From Rhipicephalus microplus (taxonomy: Eukaryota; Arthropoda; Arachnida; Ixodida; Ixodidae): a stretch of 64,000 bases of DNA. The stretch is taken from NCBI RefSeq assembly GCF_043290135.1, contig NC_134710.1, positions 253,134,092 to 253,198,091 on the forward strand. The letters run 5' to 3'. A program made the position numbers and the translations under genes. The notes beneath the pieces were generated by a model. The model was not told where the DNA came from. It did no database searches and was given only the letters and a program-made list of their open reading frames with translations. Shown piece by piece: positions 10,191 to 22,918 of this stretch (position 1 is its first letter; every line of letters starts with the position of its first letter).

Positions 10191-11654
10191 ATAGGCAACC
10201 GGTCGATATCGGTGTTTCAAATTTTAGAACATGTTTGTATGAAATGAAATATAGACTGCATGCAAGTGACGCCATGGTCATAGCTCCATAACGTACTCGT
10301 TCACCAACATGGCAACTTTGTCGTAAAGGCAGCATAATCACAGTGCGTTCAACCTGCGTCATTATGATTACGATGCGGAGAAAGTTTTGTTGGCCTGTCT
10401 GTCAATAACAAGAAAATGTCGACAGCACTGAAAGAAACGTGAATGCACGAAAAAAAGGTTGACATAGGCAAGCGTTGTCCTCCGTGTTTACTCTCGTGAT
10501 GTCTAAATTTGTTTATGACGAAGTGTCAGCTCGCCCAAACACTCATTCAATCGGTTACGCGAATAACAAAAAATTAAAGACCTAATGATAGCATTAACAC
10601 GTGACGTCACCAACCTTGTGTGTGTCAAGTGGCGCCCAACATTGCAGTTTTAGTGACGTCTGTGCAAGTCATCAATGCAAGGAATCGCTGATATTATACA
10701 TGACAAATACAGTTAAGCATTTTTTTCTTTTTTGAGGGCTTGAGCCACCTGCAAACAGAACGTGGCTGTCGAAAAAAAAAGGTGCAAAGCGTAGAAACAA
10801 TGTACAAAGCCGGCGGAACATTTATTCTAGCGAATGCTTTATGTTCGACTACAGCTAGGTTATAGAGGAACTTTGTCGTTTCAGCATTTCAATGTTCCGC
10901 CATTTTGCTTTTTCGGCATTTCAAATTTCAGTTTTTCTTCAATTTCGCTTTTTTTATTTTCTGTGTTTTAAGTTTCAGCATTGCATTAATTTGTCGTTTT
11001 AAATTTCGCTCTTTCAAATGCCTATAAAAAGCCGAAAATGAAGAAGCTGAATTATGGAAAGGCCGATTGTGGGAACACCTTAAATTATATTTCCAAAAAC
11101 CTGATGCTAGGGAACAGAAGAAATAAAACAATTATTTTTCTCCTAACAGTTTTGGCTGGTGGTTCAGCCTTCTTCGGAGGAAATAAGTGAAATGGGACAT
11201 CCCACAGCAGAGGGCACACTAACCAGTTTGGGGGTCAGAAAAACAAAGAAAAGAAAAACTCAGAGAACAAACCTGCAAAGAAGCGGCAGTGACTATGGCT
11301 TTGCTGAAAAGTTCGGCAACGAGGAAAAAAAACGGGAGGTGGAGTGTCGCCGGAAGTGGGGGGTTGTCCGTGCATTGTTGCAAGAGGTAGATCAAATGGC
11401 CGCCTGACGGAACGACCAGAGAAAAGACGAAAATTAAAAAAGTTCCACTCCATCGCATCACACACATGATCTGAGTTCAAGCTCAGGTGGTTCGGTCACT
11501 CGGTGATTCACCCACGGCACTGGGCAGTACACATGAAAGTGGATACATACATACGACCCGCTCCAGCTTTATGAAAAGCATTGGGCACGATAAAACTCAA
11601 AATAAAGAAATAGAGAATCATCTTTAGCAGATAAACACAAGAGCATAAAAACAG
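10191..11654. other. No gene seen
   Basis: 10870-11040 holds an irregular T-rich repetition of ATTTC-like words. Open frames near 11159-11480 on both strands overlap each other and carry no motif. Confidence 0.4.
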
Positions 11655-11655
11655 A

Positions 11656-11749
<94 letters not shown>

Positions 11750-11750
11750 A
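11655..11750. repeat. (TA)n microsatellite
   Basis: About 95 bp of almost pure TA dinucleotides with single interruptions. Confidence 0.95.
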
Positions 11751-12444
11751 GTCAGTTTCCCAGGACTTTAGGACTTTCAATGATTTTGTGGTGGAGTGAT
11801 TAGAATTTCATTATAAAGTATAATTCCGGCTGTTCGTGATCCCGTGCATTCTGAAGGGCGCATCGTAATTCATAAACAAATTATTTTCGCTTATCCACGG
11901 AATTACCGACAGTCCTTGGTGACTGACGTAACTTCAGGACCTCTCATAGAAGGTAGAAAGTGAGTTAATCAACTTAATTATTTATACATATGTGAATTCC
12001 AACACACAGGACAATCAATCTAGCGCTTGGAAATAAATGCAATTGATGCTACGGGCGTGAGTCGATTCTAAAGCGCCCAAGACTTCTAGAGACGGTCTCA
12101 TGAGAACAGCTCTCAATCGCGTACTTATGCAGTTTAACACCTAGTGCAGTAGAACTGAAATATTCTACAGCGATTTTGCACTCACATTTCACCTTAATAA
12201 TTCTATAAGTAAGAGCAACACATCTACACAAATGACTGAAAACTAAGTTTTTTTAATCATGGCGAAAAATCTTGTAAATCATAAAATAATAAGTTTCATA
12301 GATGCCTCTATTTTATTTGGAATCGCAATGCGAGCACGCGACGGCGTGATCAGCAAAAATAGGCTCTTGGGTAGCCTACCTGCCTGTGCCCCAAACCAGT
12401 GATGCTGATAGGTAGTGATGTGTAGAGCCACTGCCTGGCTGTGA
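11751..12444. other. No gene seen
   Basis: No supported feature. Confidence 0.45.
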
Positions 12445-12660
12445 GTTTATAAAGGTGAGTGGATAGACCCTCCCACAATACACGGCGCCAGGCGCCCTTA
12501 CAAGGCTCTCGGAAGCTGGGCGCTCATCGGTTTGTGCGTGATGTCGTCAGCAAACATGGCTGTGCCCCTGACGATGCTGCAGGCAGCTGCCAGGCAAGAC
12601 TAAATACGAGCGCTGTGTTCGCTGAGGCAATCTTGATCGTAAAAAACGCCTTCCGATCAT
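12445..12660 (+). repeat. GC-rich dispersed repeat, copy A
   Basis: Shares long blocks with the reverse complement of 20620-20880: GGATAGACC, GCGCCAGGCG, a 15-base block AGGCTCTCGGAAGCTG-like, and GACGATGCTGCAGG, in the same order and spacing. The sequence is CpG-rich compared with its surroundings. No frame is convincing in both copies, so this is probably non-coding (a transposon end or a promoter-bearing repeat). Confidence 0.75.
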
Positions 12661-15221
12661 TTGGAGGGACGCGTAGAAAGTTCAAAGTGTGCCGAGAAAC
12701 GCTGTGAGCGTGCCTCTATCGAAGCTGCACTTCACTGTCGCCGGCAGTGTTGGTCCGTTTTCAACGACTGCAGGAGACACCTAGAAGTGGATAGTCGTCT
12801 CCAGTAAAGATTAAGAAGACGTCGAGATGCTGGTCTCGGTAAGTTATTACCATATTTACCATAAATATACTCAAAGGTGTAACTAACAAAATGGTAGAAT
12901 GCTGCGCTGTTGCCACATATTTCTTAGGCATCGTTTTAAGGATATACTGAATGTTTGGGGATCTTGCAAAAGTTAGTTCAAATTTTTCTTTCAATGCAGG
13001 CTAACTTTGGTCTATCGTTCATGTTGCTAACAGGTGGTATGTAAAGAGACTGCACATAATAGAGACACACACTCTTCTTATCATTTATAACTTCTTTATT
13101 TTAATAATCATTTGTCTTTCGCAACTGCTTAAGTTCCTTCACATCCGCAGCACCTGTTTTCAAACCTTCTGAGATGATAAAAGGGTACTGACTGTAAGAT
13201 TTTTATTTTCTTGCGTAAAATGAAAGGCCCAGCCTTCAAGGATCTAGAAAATGTACAGCAAAGTGTGAGTGCACTCTGCAAAAGTAACTACAATATCATT
13301 TTAAAAGCTAGTTTTCATAACTACACGGCCCTGACATGGTAACACAAAATGGACTCCTCTTCATGCGCTTGTGCGAGAAATAGTGAAACTCACTTGGCTG
13401 CTACGTACTGTGCCTACATTTCCAACCCACAAGCAGTCATTTTGATAGTTTTTGTGACGCTGAGTGGCCATTTTGGTACCCGATGTTAACAAAAGTAGCC
13501 AGATTGCAGCATGAAGTCCCTAGAGTTGTTTAATGTGCCACAGAAAACCTGACTTTAATGGAAGAAATAATATATCTTATCACACTTTTATTTGCTTCTC
13601 ACTTGCTCAGAGTCATATTTGTATCCATCAAATTCGCATGGCAGAGTAAACTCAACTTTGAAACGTGGAGCCGTACTCCTTTAGAATGTTGGCTGTGGAG
13701 GCCAATTCGAAAGAGCCTTTGAGGCCAACGTACAAGGCAAGCTTTAAATGTCCCTGCTGACTTACTACTTTGACAAAAAAAAATGGCCCGCTGTGACTCG
13801 CTGCTGAGTTTCGCAATTCTTTCATCACAAACGCCAAGTCGTGAACCTGTGCATGATGAGCTACGTCATCTAAAGGCAGCTCCTCCCTCCTTCTGGGAAG
13901 TTTGGACACGTGCTTAAGTATTATTATAGGTCTCAATTAGCTGGCTTCACTAGCCCATTAACTGCTGAAAGACGGGGAGCAGTAAACCTGAGCGCTATTC
14001 GCTGTTGGTTTCCCCGTTTATTGGGTTGATGACTCTGAACACCTGGTTCACTGTTTCCGAATAATACTGACTTTTCGTCAGACATCTTTTAGTTTGGAAA
14101 GGAGATCGAACTGTTAAATATCTCTCTCTCTCTCTACTTCTTTTCTACTTTTGCTGCACCATCTTTTTACAAGCCATAAACTTCGGATTTTTTTTTACAA
14201 AATTCTTCTAATTTCATGTGAATGACCTCCAGTGGTGCAGAAAAGTGTTGTGATTGTACAATTTGTTGAGTGGCTTGCCTAAATTTTACTTTATAATCTG
14301 GCATTCGTGATATGATCGTACTCATCATGTTGTTTCTTTTTTCATTCCGGATCATGTGAACTGCTTGGATAGCTTCATGTACGTCCCCCAGATGCCATCA
14401 TGGCCACCCAAATGACAGCGGATATGATAAAGAGCGAATATTTTTTGATAACTGTTGGTGGCACTGTGATCAATCCTTCTTGTGTCATTTTTGGAATTTC
14501 AGTTTCTTGTCAAAGATTGACAGCATTTACTGTTTTACACATCAGCTAGTAAGATCTCCAATACGGATACTGCACCACCGTCTTTTGTTGAAGCTTCTGG
14601 GTGCCTTTAGAATGGCCGGTGCTTCTTTCTCCGTTGCCACGCAATTCACTTCCGCTTCATTAAACTTGTAGCAACGATAACCTACCACACAAAGTTAGCA
14701 ACTACTTGGCAGTCTTTCATCTCGCTATTAGAGTATTACTCCTATTCACTATTGTGATTCATTCGAAGTCAGCTTGAATGGTAGGGCAGTCTAGTAGACT
14801 AAATACGGAAAGACGTCACATAATTGTTTTTAACAATGCAAACCTCCCTTTTCTTCTATTCCTAGAGTTCAGTCTTCTATGTAGCCACTTGTGCAGCTAT
14901 CGGTTCTTGTACTCGATGTTACGCCATATCTGTGACTTGCTCTGTGATGTTGACACACCTAACAAAACAGACTTCTTTGCATGTAACTGTCCGAAAAAAA
15001 TAATTAATAATGTCGATATACAGGAGGTTGCGGAACTGAAAACTTAAAGCCATTTTGTTTTCTCCTCCGCTAGTTGTAGGCTGGCCCCTGAAGCAATGTT
15101 CACCAGTGACCGGAGCTGGTATGCTGACGCATACTACTGCTCGGCTCAGTGAGGACAAGTACTGCAATAAGCACAGCATCTGCCTTTGTGGACTTTCCCT
15201 GAAGGCATTTAGTACGCATAT
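12661..15221. other. No assigned gene; one unexplained minus-strand open frame
   Basis: Mostly AT-rich. A minus-strand frame at 13652-13936 (94 codons) has a protein-like composition but matches nothing I know. A shorter one at 14167-14355 could be another fragment in the same orientation. They may be pieces of a degraded transposase or gene, but I cannot support a function. Confidence 0.3.
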
Positions 15222-15232
15222 ATTCTCATTCT

Positions 15233-15466
15233 AGCCCCGCCACGGTGGTCTAGTGGCTAAGGTACTCGGCTGCTGACCCGCAGGTCGCGGGATGGAATCC
15301 CGGCTGTGGCGGCTGCATTTCCAATGGAGGCGGAAATGTTGTAGGCCCGTGTACTCAGATTTGGGTGCCCGTTAAGAAACCCCAGGTGGTCTAAACTTCC
15401 GGAGCCCTACGGCGTCTCTCATAATCATATGGTGGTTTTGGGACGTTAAACCCCACAAATCAATCA
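15233..15466 (+). mobile_element. Ruka-type SINE
   Basis: Complete copy beginning AGCCCCGCCACGGTGGTCTAG and ending near ACCCCACAAATCAATCA. The box B region reads GGGATGGAATCCC. Flanked by an exact 11-bp target duplication ATTCTCATTCT (15222-15232 and 15467-15477). Confidence 0.93.
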
Positions 15467-15477
15467 ATTCTCATTCT

Positions 15478-16560
15478 GCTTGACAAGAAACTGTTGTGCA
15501 ACATAACCTTTGCTAACATTTGAAAATGTTAAAGGAACCAATGAATTGCCAGAGCAAACCTGCTCCAGCGGAGACTTCATAATTACTTTGAGTTAAAAAA
15601 AAAAGTCGCAAATACACTTTGTAGCGATGGATGTTTTTGCTTTCACTTATCCTAAAACAAGCAAAATCTGTCCTGTTAGATCATCTGCAAGGTCAGTTAC
15701 ACCACAGTACTGTCTGTCATCAGAGGAGAAATAAAAGTCGAATCCACCTCCATTTCTCCAGGGCTGGGTGTACTCCCCACTGTGCAATAACTTCAATTTC
15801 TAGCGCATTCATAATCCTTGAATTGAAATGTTTTCCGCTGGGGATACAATATTTAAATTTCACAGGGTAAGCCATTCGGCCTGTTCTGTAAATTTGTATG
15901 ATGTGTTATAGCTATGTAGGTTAATCTGTCAAAAAGGTTCTTTTTCTATGTGATTCCTAAAGAGAAAAAAAAAAGAAAAGTGAGCCCCGTAACTGTCAGC
16001 ATCAGAGTGCGACACCTCGATAGTAGATCACGGGGAATGGGGGTAAAGGGGAAGCAAAAGGATAGAATTAAAGGTATAAAGATAGAGATGGGGAAGAAGA
16101 GAGCGTGGTGCAAAATCAGCGACACCAAGAAGCAAGGAGAAGATAGGAAAGATGGACACGGTCGGAGGAGTCCAAGGACGGGGCACCACTCAGCGAGAGC
16201 CGTTGTCGGCGGCAGAAGATGGTTCCAGCCGGCCAGAGCTGCGCTGTTGTTGGAGATCTATTTATTGCAAAATATATAAACGAATATGGGTTAGTATATA
16301 CAAAAGGAGGTCCCATAGAACAAGGTTGAAAGGAGACCTCCTAGGAAAAATATACATGTTGATAAGTATAGCAGATTGGCAACTAAAAATGGCAAGCCAT
16401 TAATCTTCACCATGATAGAAATAGAGACAAGGCAAACTTGTAATGTATATTTTAGCTAAAATGCTAATAGAACTTTGTTCAGTAATTATACATGGCTATG
16501 AAAAAATTGGTAGTATAACCTTGAACAAAAGGTACTTCAACTACTGGTACACCAGTCAAC
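15478..16560. other. No gene seen
   Basis: Only short open frames; the purine-rich stretch near 15950-16160 produces overlapping frames on both strands without motifs. Confidence 0.4.
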
Positions 16561-16564
16561 GCTA

Positions 16565-17283
16565 ATCCACTTAAAAGTGTTGAATGACACGCGTTTAATG
16601 CATATTGGTATTGAATTCCAAAAATATATGGCAGCAATTATGGTAGTGTGTTTGCCGTAAATAGTGTGTGTATGTGGTAATGAAAAATTGTTGTTAGAGG
16701 CGAACCTAGTGGGATTAGCGTTTACTTATTGAGATTTCGGCAAAACATTAGCTGTTACGGAAATGTTAAGACACCTAAATACAAGAATCCGCAGTTTATA
16801 TTTCAATAAATTACACATTACACACTGTTAGTACACTGTGTTGCTGAAAAAGTAGGGACATGCTGGTGAAGGGAGTACAGAATGTTAGAATTCGAATGGC
16901 TTGGTTCTGGAGACATTGAAGAGAGAGGACATGAGATGGATAGGATTTCACCCATGACGTGATGCAGTACTTTATATGAATGTTGATAATGGCGTAGTAT
17001 AGTTGAAGCATAGTTAAAGCATGGTCGTGCTTTAGTTATGTTCTTATATGATGAGCTACCCTCTGTCTTATACGTGAAATGTAATGATGGTACCTTAGAT
17101 GAGAATCTAAGAGTACCCTCAAGAATGTGAAGCTAGTGCTACAAAGATATCTGTGGCGGTTGATAGTAATGGCGGGGGTTGGTGAAAGGGCATTATGACT
17201 AGCATGGAAGATAATGAACTGTGTTTTATTTGTGTGAATTGTTAAACCTTTAGCTGTGCACCAGTTCTTTACCAAACATGGTT
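16565..17283 (-). pseudogene. CR1/L2-like LINE reverse transcriptase C-terminal fragment
   Basis: On the minus strand, 17275-17036 reads GLTIHTNKTQFIIF (the end of the RT palm). In the same frame, after a stop near 17033, 17011-16811 reads YYAIINIHIKYCITSW and LQNQAIRILTF. The downstream T-YGK...WNSIP block typical of these LINE C-termini follows to about 16565. The fragment is 5'-truncated near 17283 and carries in-frame stops. It differs from the copy at 8.3-10.2 kb, so it is a separate family. Confidence 0.75.
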
Positions 17284-20200
17284 TCCAAGGACTTCAGCTG
17301 TACATTTCTAAGAGCTCTTTACATCCCAATGATAAACCGAGAAAATGCGGGACCACAAGCAGGCCATTGTGACCAGCACGTCATTGCCTTCATTTTGAAA
17401 TTTCTTTCGAAACCTTCACTCTTACACCATGCTAGACAGCTTGACATGCAAGCTGCTCTAAGGATCAATGGGCTTTGTCACATAGTCTCTTTTAACAATG
17501 GCACTTCTGTGTTGCTCTGCTTCACCAAAGGGATTCGCATTAAAAAAGAAAAAAGTAGCTGTTAGTATTACATTTTACAATTTTGCAGTTGTACATCTGC
17601 ACATTTCTAAAAATGAAATTTCAGCATTCTGGATTCATAGATGGAAACATCTCTAGGAGAAACATAAAATCTGATATTGCCATGTGGTCATGATGTTGAA
17701 AACCGCATTAGTTCGGGGGATTAAGACCACACTGTTTATTTCAGCACATCTTTGCCTGAAGTACAAAAAGTCAAACTACAAGCAATACAAAGTCTGCCCT
17801 GATAGCGGTAAACAGTCTGTCGGCCATCAATAATCTGACAAGCAGTACAGTGTGTCTGGTTTGATACATGTAACATAAAAAATTCCTAGGTTATTGCTGG
17901 TGGCTGCGTAAGTTCTAGACTATTCGAGTCTTATCCACAAACTTAACAGGGTCATCTCAAATTATCGTGAAGCTTCTCAAACTCTGCTGCGCCGCCTGTA
18001 CCGATTGTTGCTTAAAGTCTTTGTGAGTGAAACTCGACATTATCTAAATAAAACACAAGTGGCAATATGCATACATTTAGTTGTCAGGCTTGTCATTTAT
18101 ATGCTAAATTTATCCCAAGAAAATAGATATCTTTTATCCCCACAAGCCAAAAAACATCTGAATGTGGTGTGTTGTGCTGCATGTGTTATTGCCGTGAGAA
18201 ATATATAAAGCAATTCACATACATAGCTGAAGTAGCAATATATGTGGACTTCACAATCCCCAAGCATTTCGCAATGGCAAGTAATTTTTTTGATTTTCAG
18301 CACATCTCTCGACAGCCTTAATTATTTATGTCATATCCAGAATTCTCGGCAGAAAAACATGTTGCATTTTCTTTTTTTTTTATTTCAGGACAACACTCAA
18401 ATGTTGTTGTGTGGCGTTGCTTGTATTTTTATTATTTTTTTGCAACAAAGCACCCGGAGTATGTAGTCATTTGTGTCAACTTGAGCCAGAAAATGGATGC
18501 TTCGAAAGCTTTTCAGAAAATAGATTTATTTGACATGAACAATTTTAATTTATCCAGGTTCCCACCCGTGATTTAGGGAGAAATTTCGCCAGTGTATTGG
18601 GACTCACTGCATTTTTTGTCTGGTATGTGCTAATTGTAAAATGTACTTTTTTGTATTTCTCTGTGTTAATTTTATTCCTATCTCAGAGGAGTTATTTGTG
18701 CTGTCTGATTTTGTGTTTTTATCATTACTGCACAAATATTGCAATAATGAACAAGTAAGTTCTTATGAACAGGCCTATGCTTAGTTCACTGATATAAGCT
18801 AAGAGTAAACAAAATGTGCTATAAAGTGATCCTTCTTGCCAACGGACGACAAGATTCAGAGAAACGTTCACTAAATACACTTATGTTTTTACTTGCGTTG
18901 AATGTTACGACTTGGCATAACTTGTAGCCAGGTACGTTTTCTTTTTTTCATTTACATCCCTTGAGGCATGTGCAAGGGCGTGTTCAATGAAAAATGGGAT
19001 ACATCACAAAAGCAAAAAAAGAAAACGAAAAGCACTCGTGATGTTTACAGATGGCCAATCACAATTAGACAAAATGATGGTTGGTCATTGGTAGCGACAA
19101 CAATACTTGGGGTGTCCGAACATATAAATAACGGATCAAATAGCATTCACTATTCAAACTGAGTGGTACATATACAAAATACCCAATATTTTAAATATAT
19201 TTGGCCCCTACGGGACAACCCTGAAGCAGCAAAACATGGGACCACAGAAGGACTATTTTCTTCTTTTAATCCCTTACGAACACAATAAATGCAGCTTAAG
19301 TATTGGCAGCACTATTGATTCTGTAACCATTACTAGATAAAACAATTTTGCTGCAAACTGCACTTTCACTCCGTTTTTACTGTGGTGGAGCTGCATTACG
19401 TTATTCCATTCCTGTTTTCATCATTGATGTTTGGGACTATGCCTGCATTCAGCTTCATGAATAAAAACACATGCAAGTAAGTCTTTTGTTCACGTAAATT
19501 GTTTTTACAGATACAGCTTTGAACACTTGATTTGTACATGATATCTGTGCCTGCGTATAAGTTGTGATACTTTTGCCAGTTGCAATAAATATTTAGCTGA
19601 ATGCATAGTGTTAGGTTCAAAACTGTTTAAACTTTATGCTGCAAAGTTACTTGAAAGCTGCCAACAAAGTTTAAACTTGAATGATGTAGTTGCTGTGGTA
19701 TTTTGACCTACAGTTGAAAAGTATTTCGAAAGCTCTGGTCGCTGCTGTATGCAAGCTTATCACATTTCTCATATTTGTAGGATTGTTTGGTGAGCTCATG
19801 AATACTTGATTCAAATTAGCTGTTGTGGAGTTCTAGGATTATTTTTAAAAGTGTTTCCTTATATTTTAAAAACAATCAGAAGTATATTAGGTTAGTGTGA
19901 GCGTTCTATTTTGTTATACCGCCATTGTATTTATATTGAATTCGCTTTTGAAATTCACTACTCGCAAACTAGTTGCATGTGGGCGTCTTGTGATACGACA
20001 GTGGTCTTGCTGTCAACGCTTCACCGCTCTACAAGTATGCATCGCGGTGAGGTAAGCGAAAACGCCAGTTGGAGGTGGGCTCTTTATATGCACAACATAC
20101 AGTAGATTTCGAAGTGCATTTGGCCTAGAGGGAATACGCTGCCACCCGCGTCCTTCTCTTCTAATAATAGCGCGGCCTCTCGCTCCTCGTGTGAACGGAA

Positions 20201-20619
20201 TCGCTTAGAGTGTTTATAGAGTGACACTACTAAGATATTCATTTGAAGGTCAATCGAGAAGCTGCTACAGATATTTGTGCTTCTTATTTCGCATCGCTAT
20301 CATAATCAGTAGCGATGGCATTTCCTAAGAGTAGCCTAGATATGCCAGAGTGAGTGCAAGCTGAGCGATCGAGTGACGTGCGTGACGTAGGCATGCAAAT
20401 TCTCCGAAACCGGCTCTTTCAGCTGCAACAAACGCTTACCGAGCTGGGATTATTGTTATATAGTCCGCATATGAACTCTTCACACCATCGTTATCCATTT
20501 TTCAGAGAATATCTGCGCCTACTTTGATGCTTTCGGTGATCATTGTAAACGGAGCGACGAATCTTTCGGCAGCGTTGACACAGGCTTGCGTACAGCATTT
20601 CTTTGCACTTGATAGCACC
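17284..20619. other. No gene seen
   Basis: More than 3 kb of AT-rich sequence with only short open frames. No repeat, RNA gene or splice-bounded exon was convincing. Confidence 0.4.
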
Positions 20620-20880
20620 ATCTTCCCATTAATCGTAAACGGTTTGCCAGGACGCGTGCGAGCGTCAACTTTGTTCTCGCCTTCGCCGCAGCGTCTGCAT
20701 CAGCTGTGCCCGCACCCGACACACGAACCCTGCAGCATCGTCATAGACGCAGCGATGTCTGCCGAAAAAAATACGCAGGAACCAATGGGCGCGCAGCTTC
20801 CGAGAGCCTCGTGAGGCCGCCTGGCGCAGTGCATTGTAGGGCGGTCTATCCGCTCGTCTTTGTAAACTCGCGGCTGGGCT
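20620..20880 (-). repeat. GC-rich dispersed repeat, copy B
   Basis: Reverse-complement relative of 12445-12660, with the same ordered blocks. It contains a CCAAT box (minus CCATTGGTTCC; plus GGAACCAATGG near 20780). It lies immediately left of a 20-bp hairpin and about 130 bp left of the THAP-bearing element at 21008. Confidence 0.75.
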
Positions 20881-20933
20881 AGACTGCACCTGCGCCCTCG
20901 CTGAAAGAAGCGCGCGCAGGTGCAGTCTAGCCC
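20876..20933. repeat. Perfect 20-bp inverted repeat (hairpin)
   Basis: GGGCTAGACTGCACCTGCGC at 20876-20895 has its exact complement in reverse at 20914-20933, separated by 18 nt. GC content is high, so the stem would be very stable. Confidence 0.95.
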
Positions 20934-21383
20934 GGCCGTGGTCGAGCGAAGGGAGACACAATGCTCAGGAGGGAGTGTGGGAGAGCAAGAGCGAGGAAGA
21001 GTACAATTATAGTGTACTAGAATATGGGGTAGTGTGTTCAGGCCCCTCTTTCGCCATGCATCGCGTGAGCGGCGCACTTGGACAAAAAACCGCTTTTCAA
21101 GGCGGCGCTGCCGTAGCATGCTGGCAGGATTGTCAGCTCCGCGCTGCTCTGCTGTCTCGGGTAGTGTTAGTGACCTGTTGCTTGTGTTCGCGCCCGCTTA
21201 ACGAAACTTTTTCTGGCAATGTTTTTTCTGGCCACGTGACAGTGAGGCAATGCCGAGTTATTGGCGGCAACGACACTGCTTTTCACCTATAGGTGCGAAA
21301 CAGGGAAAAAATGTGAGCAGCCGTCGTTTTTCGCTGCACCCAAAGACGCAGCACGGAGGAAGGTTTCGTAACAGAATTAACAT

Positions 21384-21830
21384 CGAAATAATGTGACCTT
21401 GAACGAAAGCTGCCCTATATATGGGCTACACTTTGAGCTTTCATGTGTTCTCGGAGACTACGTGCACGTTATAAACAGCGAAGAAGTTCGCGTACCACGT
21501 AGGAGACAAAAGCTAACACCGGACGCCATGCCAACGTTATTGCCCAACGCTCCAAGGCACTTATCAAAGAAAGCGCCGCATCGAAAACCTCCGAGAAAGC
21601 GGAAGAACTCCGTGGTTGAATACACCATCTCCAAGAAAACTGCAGCACCCTGCGTTGACGGCGAGGCTGATTCAGGTTCATCGATGGACCTTCCTGCTGA
21701 CTACGATTCCGAGGTGGCGAAGAGGGACTGCAGCTTCGCTGGAACGCTTACTCAAGCTTTGTTTATCTTGAATTTTAATATCGCACTACATCTCGTGTCG
21801 AAGAGAGCGGTGATTTACGTGCTTTCATGA
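21384..21830 (+). pseudogene. THAP-domain fragment (zinc-binding Cys lost)
   Basis: The frame reads the second half of a THAP DNA-binding domain followed by a basic linker. The expected C-x-x-H-F zinc block appears as IYGLHFE (Tyr codon 21420-21422 where THAP domains have Cys). GDYVHVI, the PRRR...LTPDAMPTLLPNAP block and LSKKAP...RKRK follow. The linker resembles the segment after the THAP domain in the P element at 27.2 kb (PRLRSG-VPTLFPGCPSYLSK). The first half of the domain (C-x-x-x-x-C) is not joined in frame; a stop lies at 21378-21380. Without the Cys the zinc finger should not fold. Confidence 0.65.
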
Positions 21831-22587
21831 CTTCATCATTTCGTGAAGGGTATCAACCAGTCTCAAGAGGCAAAACGAAAAAAAAATACGCTGCACGCGA
21901 AAATAAGTCAATGTTCATAAAGGTGCCACCTGGATGAAGTGATCGGGAACTAAGAATTCCACAGAATGGCGTCGAATTCTATCAGTGTTACTGCTCACTG
22001 CCGTATGCGCGCTCATAAATAAAGGGTTTCTTCTTATAGTCTCACAGTGGTGCCAAGTGACGTTTTCTTTTGACTGTACAGTGCAATATCCCGGCCACAG
22101 CAGAAGTATTTGAGTGGTCACGTAAACCCAAAATTGTCAGAATTATTCCCAAGTCTTCAGTTATGGCGTGCTTCACAATCAAATGGCAGTTTTGTGACTT
22201 AATCCACATAATTACAATTGCATGATGCAACTATCGATAAGAAAGGGTGCCCCGCGCATAACAAAGAAAGTCGAAGCGGTCGCAATGTGCAGACTACGAC
22301 TCGATATAGCAGTAATAGAAGAAACTCTCGGGTGTATAGATGGTCCTTCAATACCTCGATGTTCGTAATTTTTTATTCGTTCACCAACCGAGCTTTAAAT
22401 ACTGTAGGCAGTTCCCCAGAGATGACTGCTTCACCATCGTTTGTTAATACCTGCATTCGGACCGTGCGTTGCAGCTTCGTCGTTTTGTTTTTAATGCTGT
22501 ACGAACACAACCATTCAGAAAGCTTTTCATGGACGTGTAAGCAATTAAACACAAGACTACTAATCCCGACGTATGCAAGCGCATGTC

Positions 22588-22781
22588 AAGGGATGGAATT
22601 TCGGCCATGGCGGCTGCATTTTGGGCGGAGGCGCAAATACTGAGGCGCGCGTACCTAGATTTGGGTGCACGTTAAAGCACTCCAGGTGGTCGAATTTCCG
22701 AAGCACTTCTCTACGGCGTCTCTCATAATCATATGGAGGTTTTGAGACGTTAAACCCCTGCTATTACTAATATTAATACAG
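22588..22781 (+). mobile_element. Degenerate Ruka-type SINE
   Basis: Recognisable from ATGGCGGCTGCATTTTGGGC through GGTGCACGTTAAAGCACTCC to CTCATAATCATATGGAGGTT and GACGTTAAACCCC. The tRNA-like head is eroded. No target duplication could be set. Confidence 0.75.
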
Positions 22782-22918
22782 AGAAGTGCAAAGGGACAAT
22801 GCGTGAGTTGACAGCTCATGCTAAGGTGGCGCCATTTCGCAGCTGTCGATACCAACTGCGGCAGCCACGTCTCCTCCCTGAACACACTACCCCATATTCT
22901 AGTACACTATAGTACAAT

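Larger units (their letters stand above)
21008..22910 (+). mobile_element. Probable P-superfamily DNA transposon (THAP), degenerate, 1.9 kb
   Basis: A perfect 34-bp inverted repeat (21009-21042 and 22877-22910) begins ATAGTGTACTAGAATATGGG. Weaker inverted similarity continues inward for about 100 bp per side (for example TAGCATG...GTCA.CTC near 21115-21138 and 22805-22830). An exact 8-bp direct repeat AGTACAAT flanks the unit (21000-21007 and 22911-22918). P and hAT transposons both make 8-bp target duplications, and the THAP-type reading frame inside favours P. The left end has one extra T before the repeat. The transposase catalytic part is not recognisable, so this is a deleted or decayed copy. 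A degenerate SINE lies inside. Confidence 0.6.

Noticed and set aside
20700..21119. 139-codon minus-strand open frame
   Set aside because: Spans the GC-rich dispersed repeat, the hairpin and the end of the P-like element; no motif, and the frame is not kept in repeat copy A.
22218..22643. 141-codon plus-strand frame
   Set aside because: Ends inside a degenerate SINE and has no recognisable domain.
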